DNA of 64,000 bases from Kamptonema formosum PCC 6407 (GCF_000332155.1 NZ_KB235904.1:106648-170647); one strand, 5' to 3'; numbered from the stretch's first letter, positions 24,020 to 34,096 are shown. Notes: generated by a model from the sequence alone, not told the origin. Program-made: numbers and translations.

Positions 24020-26128
24020 CTACTCCTCGGAACCTTGTACGGAAGGGGGTTGGGGGGTGATGTCGGATAAACTTAGCTGACTTTCGGCCCGCTTTTTCCC
24101 TTCTATTGCTGCTCCGTAGTCTGGCTTATACCTAACTGCTTTATCGTAAGATGCGATCGCATCTTGATATCTTTTTAATTCTAACAGCCCATTACCTCTA
24201 CTGTACCAAGCTTCATAATAGTCTGGCTTGACATAGACGGCTTCATTATAAGACGCGATCGCCTCTTCGTAGCGTTTCAAATTGTATAAAGCATTCCCTT
24301 TATTATACCACGCCTGATATTCTCTTGACTGTAAATCTAGCACTTTATTATAAGCATCGATCGCATCTTCATAACGCCGCAATTGGTGCAGCGACCAGCC
24401 TAAATTATACCAAGCTTGGTAGTAATTTCCTTTTAATGTCACCGCCTGTTTATAAGCTTTTGCCGCATCTTCATATTGCCTTAACTTCATCAGCGCGATA
24501 CCTCTACTGTACCAAGCTTGATAATAAGTAGGCTGAAAGCGCACGGCTTTTTCATAAGCTTCTACAGCTTCTTGATTTTTATTCAATTCTAGCTGAACAT
24601 TCCCTAAATTATACCAAGCTTTAGAGTTATCCGACTTTAATTCTACGGCTTGTTTATAAGCATCAAAAGCGGGTTGATACTGTTTTAAATTCTGGTGTGC
24701 TATTCCCTTACTATACCAAGCATCATAGAAATTTGGCTGAGATTTAACAGCTTTCTCGTAAGAGGCGATCGCTTCTTCATAACGCTGTAAATTTAACAGT
24801 GCGTCCCCTTTTCCTTTCCAGGCTTCTGGATAGTCAGGCTGAATTTCCAAAGCTCGCTCGAAAGATGCGATCGCCTCTTGATATTTCTCTAATTTATCGA
24901 GAGTATAACCCCGATCTGTCCAGGCTTCTAAGTATTCAGGATTGAGTTGAATTGCTTTGTCGCAAGCTTCTCTAGATTCCTTATATTTCTTCAACTCATA
25001 GAGCGCCTTAGCCTTATCTTTCCAAACTTCAGCATAGTCTCCTTTGATCTTAATTGCTTGGTTATAAGCTGCGAGCGCTTCCTCATATCTATTTAAATTA
25101 TAAAGAGTATTGCCTCTAGTGTGTAACTCAGTAGCATTCGCAGAATTGAAGATATTAACAAGATAAGCAGATGCAGCGATACCGAGGCCAATTAGCCCAA
25201 TAATTAGACCGCTTTTTAAATAGAGATCGGCGCGTTTTTTTGTCGGCTTGGGCGAAGATGCAGGTAGAATTAATGGTGCAGTAGCACCAAGAGGAGTTTT
25301 CAATTCTTTAATAGCTTGCAAAGCTAGACCTGCATTAGCATAGCGTTGCCGAAAATCATAGCGCACCATTGTATCTAAGACTTTAGTAAATTCAGGGCTG
25401 ACTGATACTTTTGTCTGCCAAATAATTTCTTCTGTATCGGGATCTGTTGGTAATTGATGGGGAACTTCCCCTGTAATTGCTTGAATTCCAATCATGCCAA
25501 CTGCATAGATATCGCTGCTAGGTTTGGGATTGCCGTGAGCTTGTTCGCTAGGCATATAACCGGGAGTACCAATGCTCACACTCAAGCCATTATTTGTTTG
25601 AGAATTGATGATTTGAGTGGTGATTTCTTTGACAGCCCCAAAGTCAATTAAAAATAACTTTCCGTCGCTATCTCGCCGGATAATATTCTGGGGATTGACA
25701 TCGCGGTGGATGACGTTTTGCTGGTGTACGAAGTCTAAAATTTCCAGAATTTCTTGCAATAGAGAAATGACTTCATCTTCGCTTAACCTTCCTTGGTTTA
25801 GGGAAGTTTTGGTTAATTCTTCGCTTAAATTATGACCTTCAATGAATTCTTGAACTAAATAAAAGTCTTGATTTTCTTCAAAGTAGGCAAAAAGTTGGGG
25901 AATGCGATCGCGATCGCCTAATTTATACAATACTTGCGCTTCGGTATCGAATAAACGTCTAGCTATTTGTAAAGTTGCGGGATCTGTAGCTTGAGGTTTA
26001 AGTTGCTTGACAACGCAGCGGTGATTACCTGGTAGCTGTTTGTCTTCAGCTAGGTAAGTTTGGGCAAATCCTCCGCCTCCCAAGTGGCGGATAATGTTGT
26101 AGCGGCTGCCGAGTGTGGTTCCCTGCAT
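24020..26128 (-). CDS. Ser/Thr protein kinase with ten TPR repeats
   Basis: The 702-residue protein has a Hanks-type kinase domain (residues 8-275): glycine loop LGGGGFAQTY, K41 in CVVKQL, catalytic loop HRDVNPQN (141-148), and DFG at 162-164. It is followed by a single membrane helix near residue 310 (SGLIIGLIGLGIAASAYLV) and ten consecutive 34-residue TPRs to about residue 690. The TPR region would lie outside the cytoplasm, where it could sense or scaffold a partner. This kinase-TM-TPR layout is common in cyanobacteria (Spk-type). The HRD is followed by VNPQN, where KPxN is the norm; K to N at this position occurs in many cyanobacterial kinases, but it weakens certainty about activity. Confidence 0.92.
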   Translation of the reverse strand: MQGTTLGSRYNIIRHLGGGGFAQTYLAEDKQLPGNHRCVVKQLKPQATDPATLQIARRLFDTEAQVLYKLGDRDRIPQLFAYFEENQDFYLVQEFIEGHNLSEELTKTSLNQGRLSEDEVISLLQEILEILDFVHQQNVIHRDVNPQNIIRRDSDGKLFLIDFGAVKEITTQIINSQTNNGLSVSIGTPGYMPSEQAHGNPKPSSDIYAVGMIGIQAITGEVPHQLPTDPDTEEIIWQTKVSVSPEFTKVLDTMVRYDFRQRYANAGLALQAIKELKTPLGATAPLILPASSPKPTKKRADLYLKSGLIIGLIGLGIAASAYLVNIFNSANATELHTRGNTLYNLNRYEEALAAYNQAIKIKGDYAEVWKDKAKALYELKKYKESREACDKAIQLNPEYLEAWTDRGYTLDKLEKYQEAIASFERALEIQPDYPEAWKGKGDALLNLQRYEEAIASYEKAVKSQPNFYDAWYSKGIAHQNLKQYQPAFDAYKQAVELKSDNSKAWYNLGNVQLELNKNQEAVEAYEKAVRFQPTYYQAWYSRGIALMKLRQYEDAAKAYKQAVTLKGNYYQAWYNLGWSLHQLRRYEDAIDAYNKVLDLQSREYQAWYNKGNALYNLKRYEEAIASYNEAVYVKPDYYEAWYSRGNGLLELKRYQDAIASYDKAVRYKPDYGAAIEGKKRAESQLSLSDITPQPPSVQGSEE

Positions 26129-26148
26129 GAGATTTACCTAGTTAATCT

Positions 26149-26372
26149 TGTAGGGTGGGTGCTGTATTGGTATCAACTTAAGCTGAAAGACTGCCAGGGA
26201 CTTAAGTCCCCGTCTAATAGCTTAAGTCCTTTGAAGAGGACTAATGAGTTTAAAAGTCCTAATTTATAGTCCTCTTTAGAGGACTTAAACTGTGAGGCGG
26301 GGGTTTTAACCCTTGCCAGACGGTCGGTTTAAGATTAAGTTGATACCAATGCAGCGCCCATCTTACCCTACA
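26149..26372. repeat. 224-bp palindromic element, copy A
   Basis: The outer arms (from 26149, TGTAGGGT...TTGGTATCAACTTA; to 26372, TAAGTTGATACCAA...ACCCTACA) are inverted copies with one small indel. Inside are AGTCCTCTTTAGAGGACT-type palindromes and a GGGGGTTTTAACCC segment. The same architecture recurs at 36711-36924, with a partial copy at about 56963-57024. Confidence 0.8.
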
Positions 26373-26382
26373 TAATATTAAG

Positions 26383-27321
26383 TCAATTTTGAACTGCTTG
26401 CAAGATTTCATCATCGACTGAGAAATCAATCTCAGCTTTGTCACGTCCAGAGGTCAAATAATCATTCTGGAATGAATCTTTTAATCCTGAAACTAAGTCA
26501 AATTCTGGCTGCCAGTTGAGTTCACTCATGGCTTTATTCACTGAAGCAAAGAAGTGTTGCACGCGCATGGGGAAGGCTTTACGCTTGCCAAAATCAAATT
26601 TTTTGGGGTCGTAATGTACGATTTTTATATCGGTGGATTTACCAGCGGCGGCGGCGCAAGCGCGGGCTAAACCGTCAAAGGTAACGTAGCGATCGCCTGA
26701 TACATTATAAATCTGCCCTATGGCTTTTTCATTGCCTAAGACAGCAGCCATTGCCTTAGCTAAATCTTGACAATGACCGAGTTGTGTGATGTGCATTCCA
26801 TTGCCAGGAATGGGAATAGGGCGATCGCGCACAATCCGGTCAAAAAACCATGCTTCTAAATCGTTATAATTTTGCGGCCCATAAATATAAGTAGGGCGAA
26901 TGGAAGTCCAAGGCAAACCAGCATCTTTGAGGTAGGTTTCTGTTTCGTATTTACCCAAATGGCGGCTCTTTGGATCGGTGGCATCACCTTCAATATGAGG
27001 TAATTGATCCGACTTTAAATAAACTCCCGCAGAACTCATGTAAACGAAGTGTTTAACTTGATTTTTAAATATCTCTGCTAGGGGTTGAGTGTCGCTTAGT
27101 TCGCGACCATTATTGTCAAAAATTGCATCAAATTTTTCTGATGATAATTTTTCTTTGAGTTGGGAAGCATCGGTGCGATCGCCATGAATTTGTTGTACTC
27201 CGTCAACGGGCGCGGGTTTTTTGCCGCGATTAAATAGTACCACTTCATGGCCTTGGGCTACTAAAATCTTAGTTAAATAAACGCCGATAAATCGAGTGCC
27301 ACCCATCATTAAGATTCGCAT
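26383..27321 (-). CDS. CSP41-like NAD(P)-binding epimerase/SDR protein
   Basis: The 312-residue protein has an extended-SDR Rossmann fold: MRILMMGGTRFIGVYL gives the GxxxxxG nucleotide loop (here GGTRFIG), NRGKKP follows beta-2, and the segment YMSSAGVY starts the active-site strand. A classical YxxxK pair is not obvious (KYETE replaces it), as in the atypical SDR-a5 group to which the plant chloroplast stem-loop-binding protein CSP41 belongs. In chloroplasts CSP41 binds RNA and stabilises transcripts; the cyanobacterial role is inferred from this homology. ATG 27321 is preceded by AAGGAGAA, a good ribosome site. It stands alone, downstream of a large hairpin region. Confidence 0.82.
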   Translation of the reverse strand: MRILMMGGTRFIGVYLTKILVAQGHEVVLFNRGKKPAPVDGVQQIHGDRTDASQLKEKLSSEKFDAIFDNNGRELSDTQPLAEIFKNQVKHFVYMSSAGVYLKSDQLPHIEGDATDPKSRHLGKYETETYLKDAGLPWTSIRPTYIYGPQNYNDLEAWFFDRIVRDRPIPIPGNGMHITQLGHCQDLAKAMAAVLGNEKAIGQIYNVSGDRYVTFDGLARACAAAAGKSTDIKIVHYDPKKFDFGKRKAFPMRVQHFFASVNKAMSELNWQPEFDLVSGLKDSFQNDYLTSGRDKAEIDFSVDDEILQAVQN

Positions 27322-27727
27322 TTTGTTTGATTCTCCTTATTGGTATATTGAGCTGGATTTTCCCAAGAAAGTCCGGCTGTGTGAGCTTCATCGCCAATAA
27401 TTTTAACATCTCTAGGACTGATATCAATCTAGTTACATCGGAATTATAACAATACTGCGGACAGTTTTCTCAGGCGCGAGCCTAGCAAAGTCTGGAAGTT
27501 AGAGTTATTGGGCTTTGCCTTCAAAGAGCGCTGAAGCGCAACAATGTACCTTTGAACCAAATTCTGCCGATCGCAATCTCAAACTGTCCGAAGTATTGCT
27601 ATAAATCATTACTAGCTTTTTGTGAGATAATTATACAGAATTTTAGACGAAGGAAACACACATTAGTTAGTTATTACTTGTTAGTTAGTTATTAAAGATT
27701 GTCGTATCCAGTAAAAGGGAGTTAGCA
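27322..27727. other. Gene-free stretch with a 149-bp hairpin element
   Basis: An inverted repeat with 17 of 18 matches lies at 27450-27467 (CAATACTGCGGACAGTTT) and 27581-27598, enclosing a spacer with TTTGCCTTCAAAG and a HIP1-like site. A short direct repeat of TTAGTTAGTTATTA follows near 27664-27695. The last 30 nt carry AAAAGGGAGTTAGCA, the likely ribosome site of the LRR gene. Confidence 0.6.
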
Positions 27728-28858
27728 ATGGCACGGGATGAAGCATATCGAAAAGCTGAACAGTGCATTGAAAAAGCACAGCAAGAGGGAGCAACAAAAC
27801 TCGATCTTGGCTATATGGAATTGACAGAAGTGCCAGAGGCGATCGCAACTCTTACTCAGTTGCAAAGGCTTGACCTTGATTGCAACCAATTGACAAAAGT
27901 GCCAGAGGCGATCGCTTCCCTCTCCCAGTTGCAAATACTTAACCTCAGCAACAACAAATTGACAGAAGTGCCAGAGGCGATCGCTTCCCTCTCCCAGTTG
28001 CAAACGCTTAACCTTATCTACAACAAATTGACAGAAGTGCCAGAGGCGATCGCAACTCTTACTCAGTTGCAAAAGCTTTACCTCAGCAACAACCAATTGA
28101 CACAAGTGCCAGAGGCGATCGCTTCCCTTTCCCAGTTGCAAACGCTTAACCTCAACTTCAACCAATTGACAGAAGTGCCAGAGGCGATCGCTTCCCTCTC
28201 CCAGTTACGAAGGCTTAACCTCAGCTACAACCAATTGACAGAAGTGCCAGAGACGATCGCTTCCCTCACCCAGTTGGAATGGCTTTACCTCAACAACAAC
28301 CAATTGAGGAAAGTGCCAGAGGCGATCGCTTCTCTCACCCAGTTGCAAAGGCTTTCCCTCAGCGACAACGAATTGACAGCAGTGCCAGAGGCGATCGCTT
28401 CTCTCTCCCAGTTGCGCTCACTTAACCTCAGCAACAACCAATTGACAGAACTACCAGAGGCGATCGCTTCCCTCACTCAGTTGCAAGAGCTTTACCTCGT
28501 CGGCAACCAATTGACAGAACTACCAGAGGCGATCGCTTCCCTCACTCAGTTGCAAGAGCTTTACCTCGTCGGCAACGAATTGACAGCAGTGCCAGAGGCG
28601 ATCGCTTCTCTCACCCAGTTGCAAAGGCTTTCCCTCAGCGACAACGAATTGACAGCAGTGCCAGAGGCGATCGCTTCTCTCACTCATTTGCAAGGGCTTG
28701 ACCTCAGCTACAACCAATTGACACAAGTGCCAGAGGCGATCGCTTCTCTCTCCCAGTTGCAAGAGCTTTACCTTGATGACAACCCTCTAAACCCTGACCT
28801 CGCTGCTGCCTACGAACAAGGCATTGAAGCCGTTAAGGAATACTTGCTAGATATCTAG
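27728..28858 (+). CDS. Leucine-rich repeat protein (14 x 23 residues)
   Basis: The 376-residue protein has an N-terminal helix of about 25 residues (ARDEAYRKAEQCIEKAQQEG), a capping strand, then fourteen 23-residue LRRs of the type T-x-V-P-E-A-I-A-S-L-x-Q-L-x-x-L-x-L-x-x-N-x-L, and a C-terminal helix (DLAAAYEQGIEAVKEYLLDI). The cap and ending are those that precede the Roc GTPase in bacterial ROCO proteins, but no GTPase follows, so it is a stand-alone or truncated relative. It probably mediates protein contacts in the cytoplasm. The DNA is a 69-bp tandem repeat, and 13 of 14 units contain HIP1 (GCGATCGC), encoding the A-I-A segment. Confidence 0.9.
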   Translation: MARDEAYRKAEQCIEKAQQEGATKLDLGYMELTEVPEAIATLTQLQRLDLDCNQLTKVPEAIASLSQLQILNLSNNKLTEVPEAIASLSQLQTLNLIYNKLTEVPEAIATLTQLQKLYLSNNQLTQVPEAIASLSQLQTLNLNFNQLTEVPEAIASLSQLRRLNLSYNQLTEVPETIASLTQLEWLYLNNNQLRKVPEAIASLTQLQRLSLSDNELTAVPEAIASLSQLRSLNLSNNQLTELPEAIASLTQLQELYLVGNQLTELPEAIASLTQLQELYLVGNELTAVPEAIASLTQLQRLSLSDNELTAVPEAIASLTHLQGLDLSYNQLTQVPEAIASLSQLQELYLDDNPLNPDLAAAYEQGIEAVKEYLLDI

Positions 28859-29089
28859 TGGAGAAACTAACAATTTTTCAGAGAAACCCGTTTTCTTTGC
28901 ATGGGCGCGATCGCAAAGGGAGCTTTTTGCACAGATAATGTATAAACTAAATGAGTTTCAACTTCGATTACAAAAATTTTTGCTTCTGTCCTGTGTTGCG
29001 TTAGCGAAGCTTACCGTAGGCATCGCGTCCTTGCTCAAAAACTATTCGGAGTATTGAAGAGTGATGTCTAAAAAAGGCTACGCTACCCC

Positions 29090-30307
29090 TCAGCCCATAA
29101 ATCCCAATAAGTATGAAGTCAATCCAATCGCCCCCCCTCCCAGCACTAACCACGCTGAATTAATCTTAAATTGGAACACTGCGATCGCGCTCAAAATTGC
29201 TACAATAATTGTTAACCAATCCACCAATGCAACTCGTCCCAGAGTATAAGTGACTCCTACCATTAACCCCAAAGACGCTGCATTCATGCCATCTAGAAAT
29301 CCACTTGCCCAAGGAGATTGACGTAATTTAGGAACCCAAGGATTAACTACCCATACCAGTACAAAGGCTGGTAAAAAAATGCCGACAGTACCAGCGATCG
29401 CGCCTGCATTTCCAGCTAGTAAATATCCAATGAATGTGGCAGTAGTGAATACAGGCCCAGGTGTAATTTGCCCGATGGCAACGGCATCTAAAAGTTGCTG
29501 TGATGTCAGCCAATGATGGCGCTCGACTAAATCCTGTTGTAGAAATGCTAGCAATACATAACCGCTACCATAAAGCACGCATCCAATTTTAAGAAAGAAA
29601 AGAAAAACGCTCACCCAACTGACTGATGTTACTGCGGCTGTTGTATTGCTAACCTGGGCTATAAATCCTGAGAAAGGCAATAAAAATGCTCCGACTGTGC
29701 GTCCTCTGGATTGCCAATTTTTCACTAGCATAACAATAATACTAATTAAAATTAGCAGCAAAATTTCATTGATTCCAGCAAAATAACCTGCGATCGCAGC
29801 CACCCCTGCAATCGTTGTCGGCACGTCTTTAGCTGCCTTTTTACCCAGATTCCATACAGCCTGAAGTACGATCGCCACGATCGCAGGTTTAATGCCGTAA
29901 AGCAGCCATTCCACTTGGGGAACAGTCTGGTAGCGATCGTAAATTACTGCTATTACCCAAACAATGAGCATAGCAGGCAAAATAAAACAGCTTCCTGCAA
30001 TTAGTAAACCACGCCACCCGGCTCGTTCGTAACCAATATGAATAGCTAATTCCGTCGAATTGGGGCCGGGAATTAAATTCGTAATTCCTAACAAATCTAA
30101 GAGTTTTTCGCGGCTCATCCACTGACGGCGATTTACTACCTCATTATCCATCATGGCGATGTGAGCCGCAGGGCCGCCAAAAGCGATCGTTCCTAGTCGC
30201 AAAAACACCGCTACCAGCTCCGTTAATCGCTGCTGTTGTTGTTGGGAATTCAAAGCCTTATAGGAAATCACTTCTCTTTGTTCGTGAACCTCTTTTTCTT
30301 CCGTCAC
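29090..30307 (-). CDS. chrA: Chromate transporter (CHR family, ChrA)
   Basis: The 405-residue membrane protein has two homologous halves typical of long-chain CHR proteins. The first has FLRLGTIAFGGPAAHIAMM, NLIPGPNSTELAIHIGY and GWRGLLIAG; the second has FLKIGCVLYGSGYVLLAFLQ, IGQITPGPVFTTATFIGYL and GAIAGTVGIFLPAFV. About ten to twelve membrane segments are expected. Members export chromate or resemble exporters driven by the membrane potential; some have other anion substrates, so the specificity is inferred. The gene is divergent from dnaG (116 bp apart). The first 30 residues are charged and variable. Start 30307 is accepted because in-frame coding is open to there. Confidence 0.9.
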   Translation of the reverse strand: MTEEKEVHEQREVISYKALNSQQQQQRLTELVAVFLRLGTIAFGGPAAHIAMMDNEVVNRRQWMSREKLLDLLGITNLIPGPNSTELAIHIGYERAGWRGLLIAGSCFILPAMLIVWVIAVIYDRYQTVPQVEWLLYGIKPAIVAIVLQAVWNLGKKAAKDVPTTIAGVAAIAGYFAGINEILLLILISIIVMLVKNWQSRGRTVGAFLLPFSGFIAQVSNTTAAVTSVSWVSVFLFFLKIGCVLYGSGYVLLAFLQQDLVERHHWLTSQQLLDAVAIGQITPGPVFTTATFIGYLLAGNAGAIAGTVGIFLPAFVLVWVVNPWVPKLRQSPWASGFLDGMNAASLGLMVGVTYTLGRVALVDWLTIIVAILSAIAVFQFKINSAWLVLGGGAIGLTSYLLGFMG

Positions 30308-30423
30308 AGTGATGCTCCTAAATCTGTTATAATCTTGACAAAACCAGTATATCGACTTTCGATGTTCCTGGTAGTTATGGTAAAATTAAAAATAAATATT
30401 TCTGATTCGTCTCAGAAGGATAT

Positions 30424-32448
30424 ATGCAAATTCCCCGCCTGCATCCTGATACAATTGAGGAAGTTAAACAAAGAGCTGACATAGTAGATGTCATTTCCAC
30501 TCACGTTGTACTACGAAAAAGAGGCAAAGATTTCGTAGGTTTATGTCCATTTCACGATGAAAAGTCCCCTAGTTTTACTGTCAGCCCCAGCAAGCAAATG
30601 TTTTATTGTTTTGGGTGCGGTGCAGGGGGAAATGCGTTTAAATTCTTAATGGAATTAGGCAAGCGTTCTTTCAGCGATGTAGTGCTAGAATTAGCCAGAC
30701 AACATCAGGTTCCTGTACAAACTTTGGAACCCGAACAGCGGCAAGAATTACAACGTCAAATTTCTTTACGAGAGCAGTTATATGAAATTTTGGCTTTAGC
30801 TTCTAGTTTTTACGAACACGCTTTGCGACAGTCGCAAGGACAAAAAGCGTTAGAATATCTACAAGTTGAGCGCAAGTTAAGCGAAGAAACTATCCAACAA
30901 TTTCAGTTAGGATATGCGCCCTCTGGTTGGGAAGCTCTTTATAGCTATTTGGTGGAGCAGAAACATTATCCCTTGCAATTGGTAGAGCAAGCTGGATTAA
31001 TTATACCACGAAAATCTGGAGGGAATGGTTATTATGATAGATTTCGCGATCGCCTGATGATTCCCATCTGCGATTTGCAAGGGCGAGTGATAGGTTTTGG
31101 GGGTAGAACTCTGACTGACGAACAGCCGAAATATCTTAACTCTCCCGAAACCGAATTGTTCGATAAAGGGAAAACTTTATATGCTTTGGATAAAGCTAAA
31201 ACTGCTATTAGCAAACAAGATCGAGCCGTAGTAGTAGAGGGATATTTCGATGCTATTGCCCTCCACGCCGCCGGAATTGCTAATGCTGTCGCCTCCCTGG
31301 GTACAGCATTAAGCTTAGATCAAGTGCGGCAACTTTTGCGGTATACTGAATCTAAGCAAATTGTGCTTAACTTCGATGCAGATAAAGCAGGTACTCAGGC
31401 GGCGGAACGGGCAATTGGAGAAATAGAAAAACTTGCTTGTCGCGGAGAAGTACAACTGCGGATTTTGAATATTCCCGATGGCAAAGATGCAGATGAATAC
31501 CTAAAAAGTTATTCGGCTGACAAGTATAGCGAATTGTTACTAAATGCACCTTTGTGGCTGGATTGGCAGATTCAAAATCTCCTGCTTAACTGCGATTTAA
31601 AGCAGGCCGACCAGTATGGCAAAGTTACTCAAGAAATGGTAAAGTTATTAACTAAAATTACCGATGATAATCAACTAGCTCATTATAATTACGAATGCGC
31701 TCAAATTCTCAGTAAAGGAGATTCAACAAGAGTAAAATTCTTGGCAGAAACTCTGCTAAATCAGGTGGTAAGTTATTGGGCAAAATTACTCAATCAGGAT
31801 GAATCTTTAGCATTACCACCATTAATTAGAAATAAGCTCAAGGGAAGCAGGCAAGTTAGGTCGCGCCGCGCTGGAAGTGAGAATAAATCATCAATAGAAG
31901 CTTTGTCTCAGGCACGAGAGCGTAGCGTTTTAGAACAACCAGAGGCTTTTTTGTTGCGTATTTATATCCACTCTCCCGAACATCGTCAAGCTGTAATAGA
32001 AGCTATAGAAGCACGAGATTTACAATTTAGTCTGTCTCATCATCGATTTTTGTGGCTCCAACTTTTGAATTTAAAAATGTTGGATAAAACCTCTTTACAG
32101 GCAGACGCATCTGTGTTAATATCAAAATTACAAAATAATTATTTAGAATTCCCCACGCAACTACAGCAAATTTCTCACCTGTTTCATTTAGATGAACTTT
32201 CAGAGAAACACATTCTCCGACCTCCATTAGCTATTCGAGCTGCGATCGCTTATATTGAGCAAATTACTACTCAAAAGCGCCGCGTTGCGGCTTTGAATAT
32301 GTGGGAAAAGACAGATGCAATTGCCCAGCGCGAACAGGCCGATAGATATTATCAACAATTTTGGGTAGAACAAGAATGGATTAAAGAATTAGAGCGGCTG
32401 CGCCGAGTTAATTTTTATGATTTAGTATCAGTTCCCTGGATAGTATAG
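30424..32448 (+). CDS. dnaG: DNA primase DnaG
   Basis: DnaG synthesises RNA primers at the replication fork. The 674-residue protein has the N-terminal zinc-binding domain (LCPFHDEKSPSFTVSPSKQM, then FYCFGCGAGG), the basic RNAP-like core with FRDRLMIPICDLQGRVIGFG, and a Toprim domain (VVVEGYFDAIALHAAGIANA, then NFDADKAGTQA carrying the metal-binding acidic residues). The C-terminal helicase-binding region (about residues 480-674) is diverged, as usual. The start MQIPRLHPDTIEEVKQRADI is the classical primase start, with AGAAGGA upstream of ATG 30424. No rpoD or rpsU neighbours are present, which is normal for cyanobacteria. Confidence 0.97.
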   Translation: MQIPRLHPDTIEEVKQRADIVDVISTHVVLRKRGKDFVGLCPFHDEKSPSFTVSPSKQMFYCFGCGAGGNAFKFLMELGKRSFSDVVLELARQHQVPVQTLEPEQRQELQRQISLREQLYEILALASSFYEHALRQSQGQKALEYLQVERKLSEETIQQFQLGYAPSGWEALYSYLVEQKHYPLQLVEQAGLIIPRKSGGNGYYDRFRDRLMIPICDLQGRVIGFGGRTLTDEQPKYLNSPETELFDKGKTLYALDKAKTAISKQDRAVVVEGYFDAIALHAAGIANAVASLGTALSLDQVRQLLRYTESKQIVLNFDADKAGTQAAERAIGEIEKLACRGEVQLRILNIPDGKDADEYLKSYSADKYSELLLNAPLWLDWQIQNLLLNCDLKQADQYGKVTQEMVKLLTKITDDNQLAHYNYECAQILSKGDSTRVKFLAETLLNQVVSYWAKLLNQDESLALPPLIRNKLKGSRQVRSRRAGSENKSSIEALSQARERSVLEQPEAFLLRIYIHSPEHRQAVIEAIEARDLQFSLSHHRFLWLQLLNLKMLDKTSLQADASVLISKLQNNYLEFPTQLQQISHLFHLDELSEKHILRPPLAIRAAIAYIEQITTQKRRVAALNMWEKTDAIAQREQADRYYQQFWVEQEWIKELERLRRVNFYDLVSVPWIV

Positions 32449-32560
32449 GGTTTCTCAGGGTGCATAAGTCCTGTAATGGCTAATTACCCATCCTCCCCAT
32501 CTCCCCTCCGATTAATTAAGTTGCTCCCCCATCTTTCCCTAGCCCCTAGCTATTTCTTAC

Positions 32561-33781
32561 CTACGGATCTACCCAACGGTCATCTGATTTAATCAAATTA
32601 ATCAACTCTTCTACACCTCGATCTTCAGGCACTCGCTTAATTTCTTCCCGACCGCGATAAAGAGAAATATAACCCGCCTGTTTCCCTACATAACCATAAT
32701 CAGCATCAGCCATTTCCCCCGGCCCATTCACAATACAGCCCATTACTGCGATGTCCAAACCTGTGAGATGTTTAGTAGCTTCTCTCACTTTGTGCAGCAC
32801 TTCTTCCAAATTAAACAATGTGCGACCGCAGGAAGGGCAAGCCACATATTCTACCATTGTTTTCCGCAATCCCAAGGCTTGCAAAATGCTGTAACAAACG
32901 GGAATTTCTTTCTCCGGGGCCTCCGTAAGTGAGACGCGAATCGTGTCGCCAAGGCCGTCAGCTAACAATGTAGCAATACCAGCAGTGGACTTAATCCGGC
33001 CGTATTCGCCATCGCCAGCTTCTGTAACGCCTAAATGTAGAGGATAATCCATGCCGTGCTCGTCCATCCTGCGGGCCATCAACCGATACGCAGCCAACAT
33101 TACAGGCACTCGCGAGGCTTTCATAGAAATTACGATATTGCGAAAATCCAAAGATTCGCAAATTTTGATAAATTCTAAGGCGGATTCTACCATCCCTTCA
33201 GGGGTATCGCCATAGGTAAACAGCATCCGTTCGGCGAGGGAACCGTGATTAACCCCGATTCGCATCGCTTTGCCTTGGTCGCGGAGGGAAACTACCAGAG
33301 GCTCTAAGGTTTCGCGGATTTTTGCGCCAATTTCGTCAAATTCGTCTGGTGTGTACTCGCTTCTATCAGCTTTCGGCTTTTCAAATACATATAGTCCCGG
33401 ATTAATTCTCACTTTGTCTACGTGCTTGGCCACTTCTAGGGCAATTTTCATGCCATTGTGGTGGACATCGGCTACGAGAGGTACTACTTGGTAGGTTGCG
33501 TGCAGTTTTTGCTTAATTTCGGCTAAGGCTTTAGCATGGGCCATGCTGGGAACGGTGACGCGGACGATTTCGCAGCCAATCTCGTGGAGGCGGCGGATTC
33601 CGGCTACTGAACCGTCGATATCGAGGGTATCTTCGTTAATCATCGACTGAACGACGATGGGGTAGCCACCGCCGATGGTGACGCTACCGACTTTGACCGG
33701 CCGGGTTTTGCGGCGGTGGATGGTGGTGTCAAAGGTGGGTTGGCTTGATGCGGGTTTGGTTGGGTTGGGTAAGGTTTGCAT
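32561..33781 (-). CDS. ispG: 4-hydroxy-3-methylbut-2-enyl-diphosphate synthase IspG (GcpE)
   Basis: IspG converts MEcPP to HMBPP in the plastid-type MEP isoprenoid pathway, using ferredoxin in cyanobacteria. The 406-residue protein has the TIM-barrel part ([56 protein letters not shown]) and the C-terminal 4Fe-4S domain with [10 protein letters not shown] and [20 protein letters not shown], which supply the three conserved cysteines. The length is that of the short bacterial/cyanobacterial form without the plant insert. ATG 33781 precedes a variable 25-residue lead. It is convergent with dnaG; the gap holds CATCTCCCC-type repeats. Confidence 0.97.
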   Translation of the reverse strand: MQTLPNPTKPASSQPTFDTTIHRRKTRPVKVGSVTIGGGYPIVVQSMINEDTLDIDGSVAGIRRLHEIGCEIVRVTVPSMAHAKALAEIKQKLHATYQVVPLVADVHHNGMKIALEVAKHVDKVRINPGLYVFEKPKADRSEYTPDEFDEIGAKIRETLEPLVVSLRDQGKAMRIGVNHGSLAERMLFTYGDTPEGMVESALEFIKICESLDFRNIVISMKASRVPVMLAAYRLMARRMDEHGMDYPLHLGVTEAGDGEYGRIKSTAGIATLLADGLGDTIRVSLTEAPEKEIPVCYSILQALGLRKTMVEYVACPSCGRTLFNLEEVLHKVREATKHLTGLDIAVMGCIVNGPGEMADADYGYVGKQAGYISLYRGREEIKRVPEDRGVEELINLIKSDDRWVDP

Positions 33782-34096
33782 GGTATGCAGGGTAGATTTT
33801 TGTAGCGAAAATCTCTGATTTGTGTCTCCTGCTTTTTAGAGTGCCATAGAAGGGGGCCGTTTGGACGCAGGGATGGGAAGAAACAGAGGTAAGATTGCGA
33901 TCGCAACTTTCTGAGTCCTGTTAGCCACGCAGTAATCTCATCTACTGATATTAACTTTTTATTTTGATTTACTGTTGCAATTCGATGCCCAATTCTGAAA
34001 AGTATTGCTACAATTCTGATATTGGATATCACTTTGTTACACCCAACCTCCGGCTACAACTATTACTATTGCTAATTATTTTAGGAGTGCAAAATC
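33782..34096. other. Gene-free stretch between ispG and a small ORF
   Basis: No open frame, hairpin or tandem repeat stands out. It must contain the divergent promoters of ispG and the 76-residue gene at 34097; TTACTGTTGCAATTCG and CTATTACTATTGCTAATTAT near 33970-34075 are AT-rich enough, but no box pair is convincing. Confidence 0.35.

Noticed and set aside
27722-28165. Open frames antisense to the LRR repeats (also 28285-28476 and 28520-28762)
   Set aside because: They mirror the 69-bp repeat of the real gene; repeated codon use on one strand forces an open frame on the other, and their products are repeats without family likeness.
27728-28858. 69-bp periodicity as a CRISPR array
   Set aside because: There are no unique spacers; the period is a coding LRR unit with conserved leucines.
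29061-29249. 62-residue plus-strand frame at the 3' end of chrA
   Set aside because: It is antisense to the conserved end of the transporter and has no features of its own.
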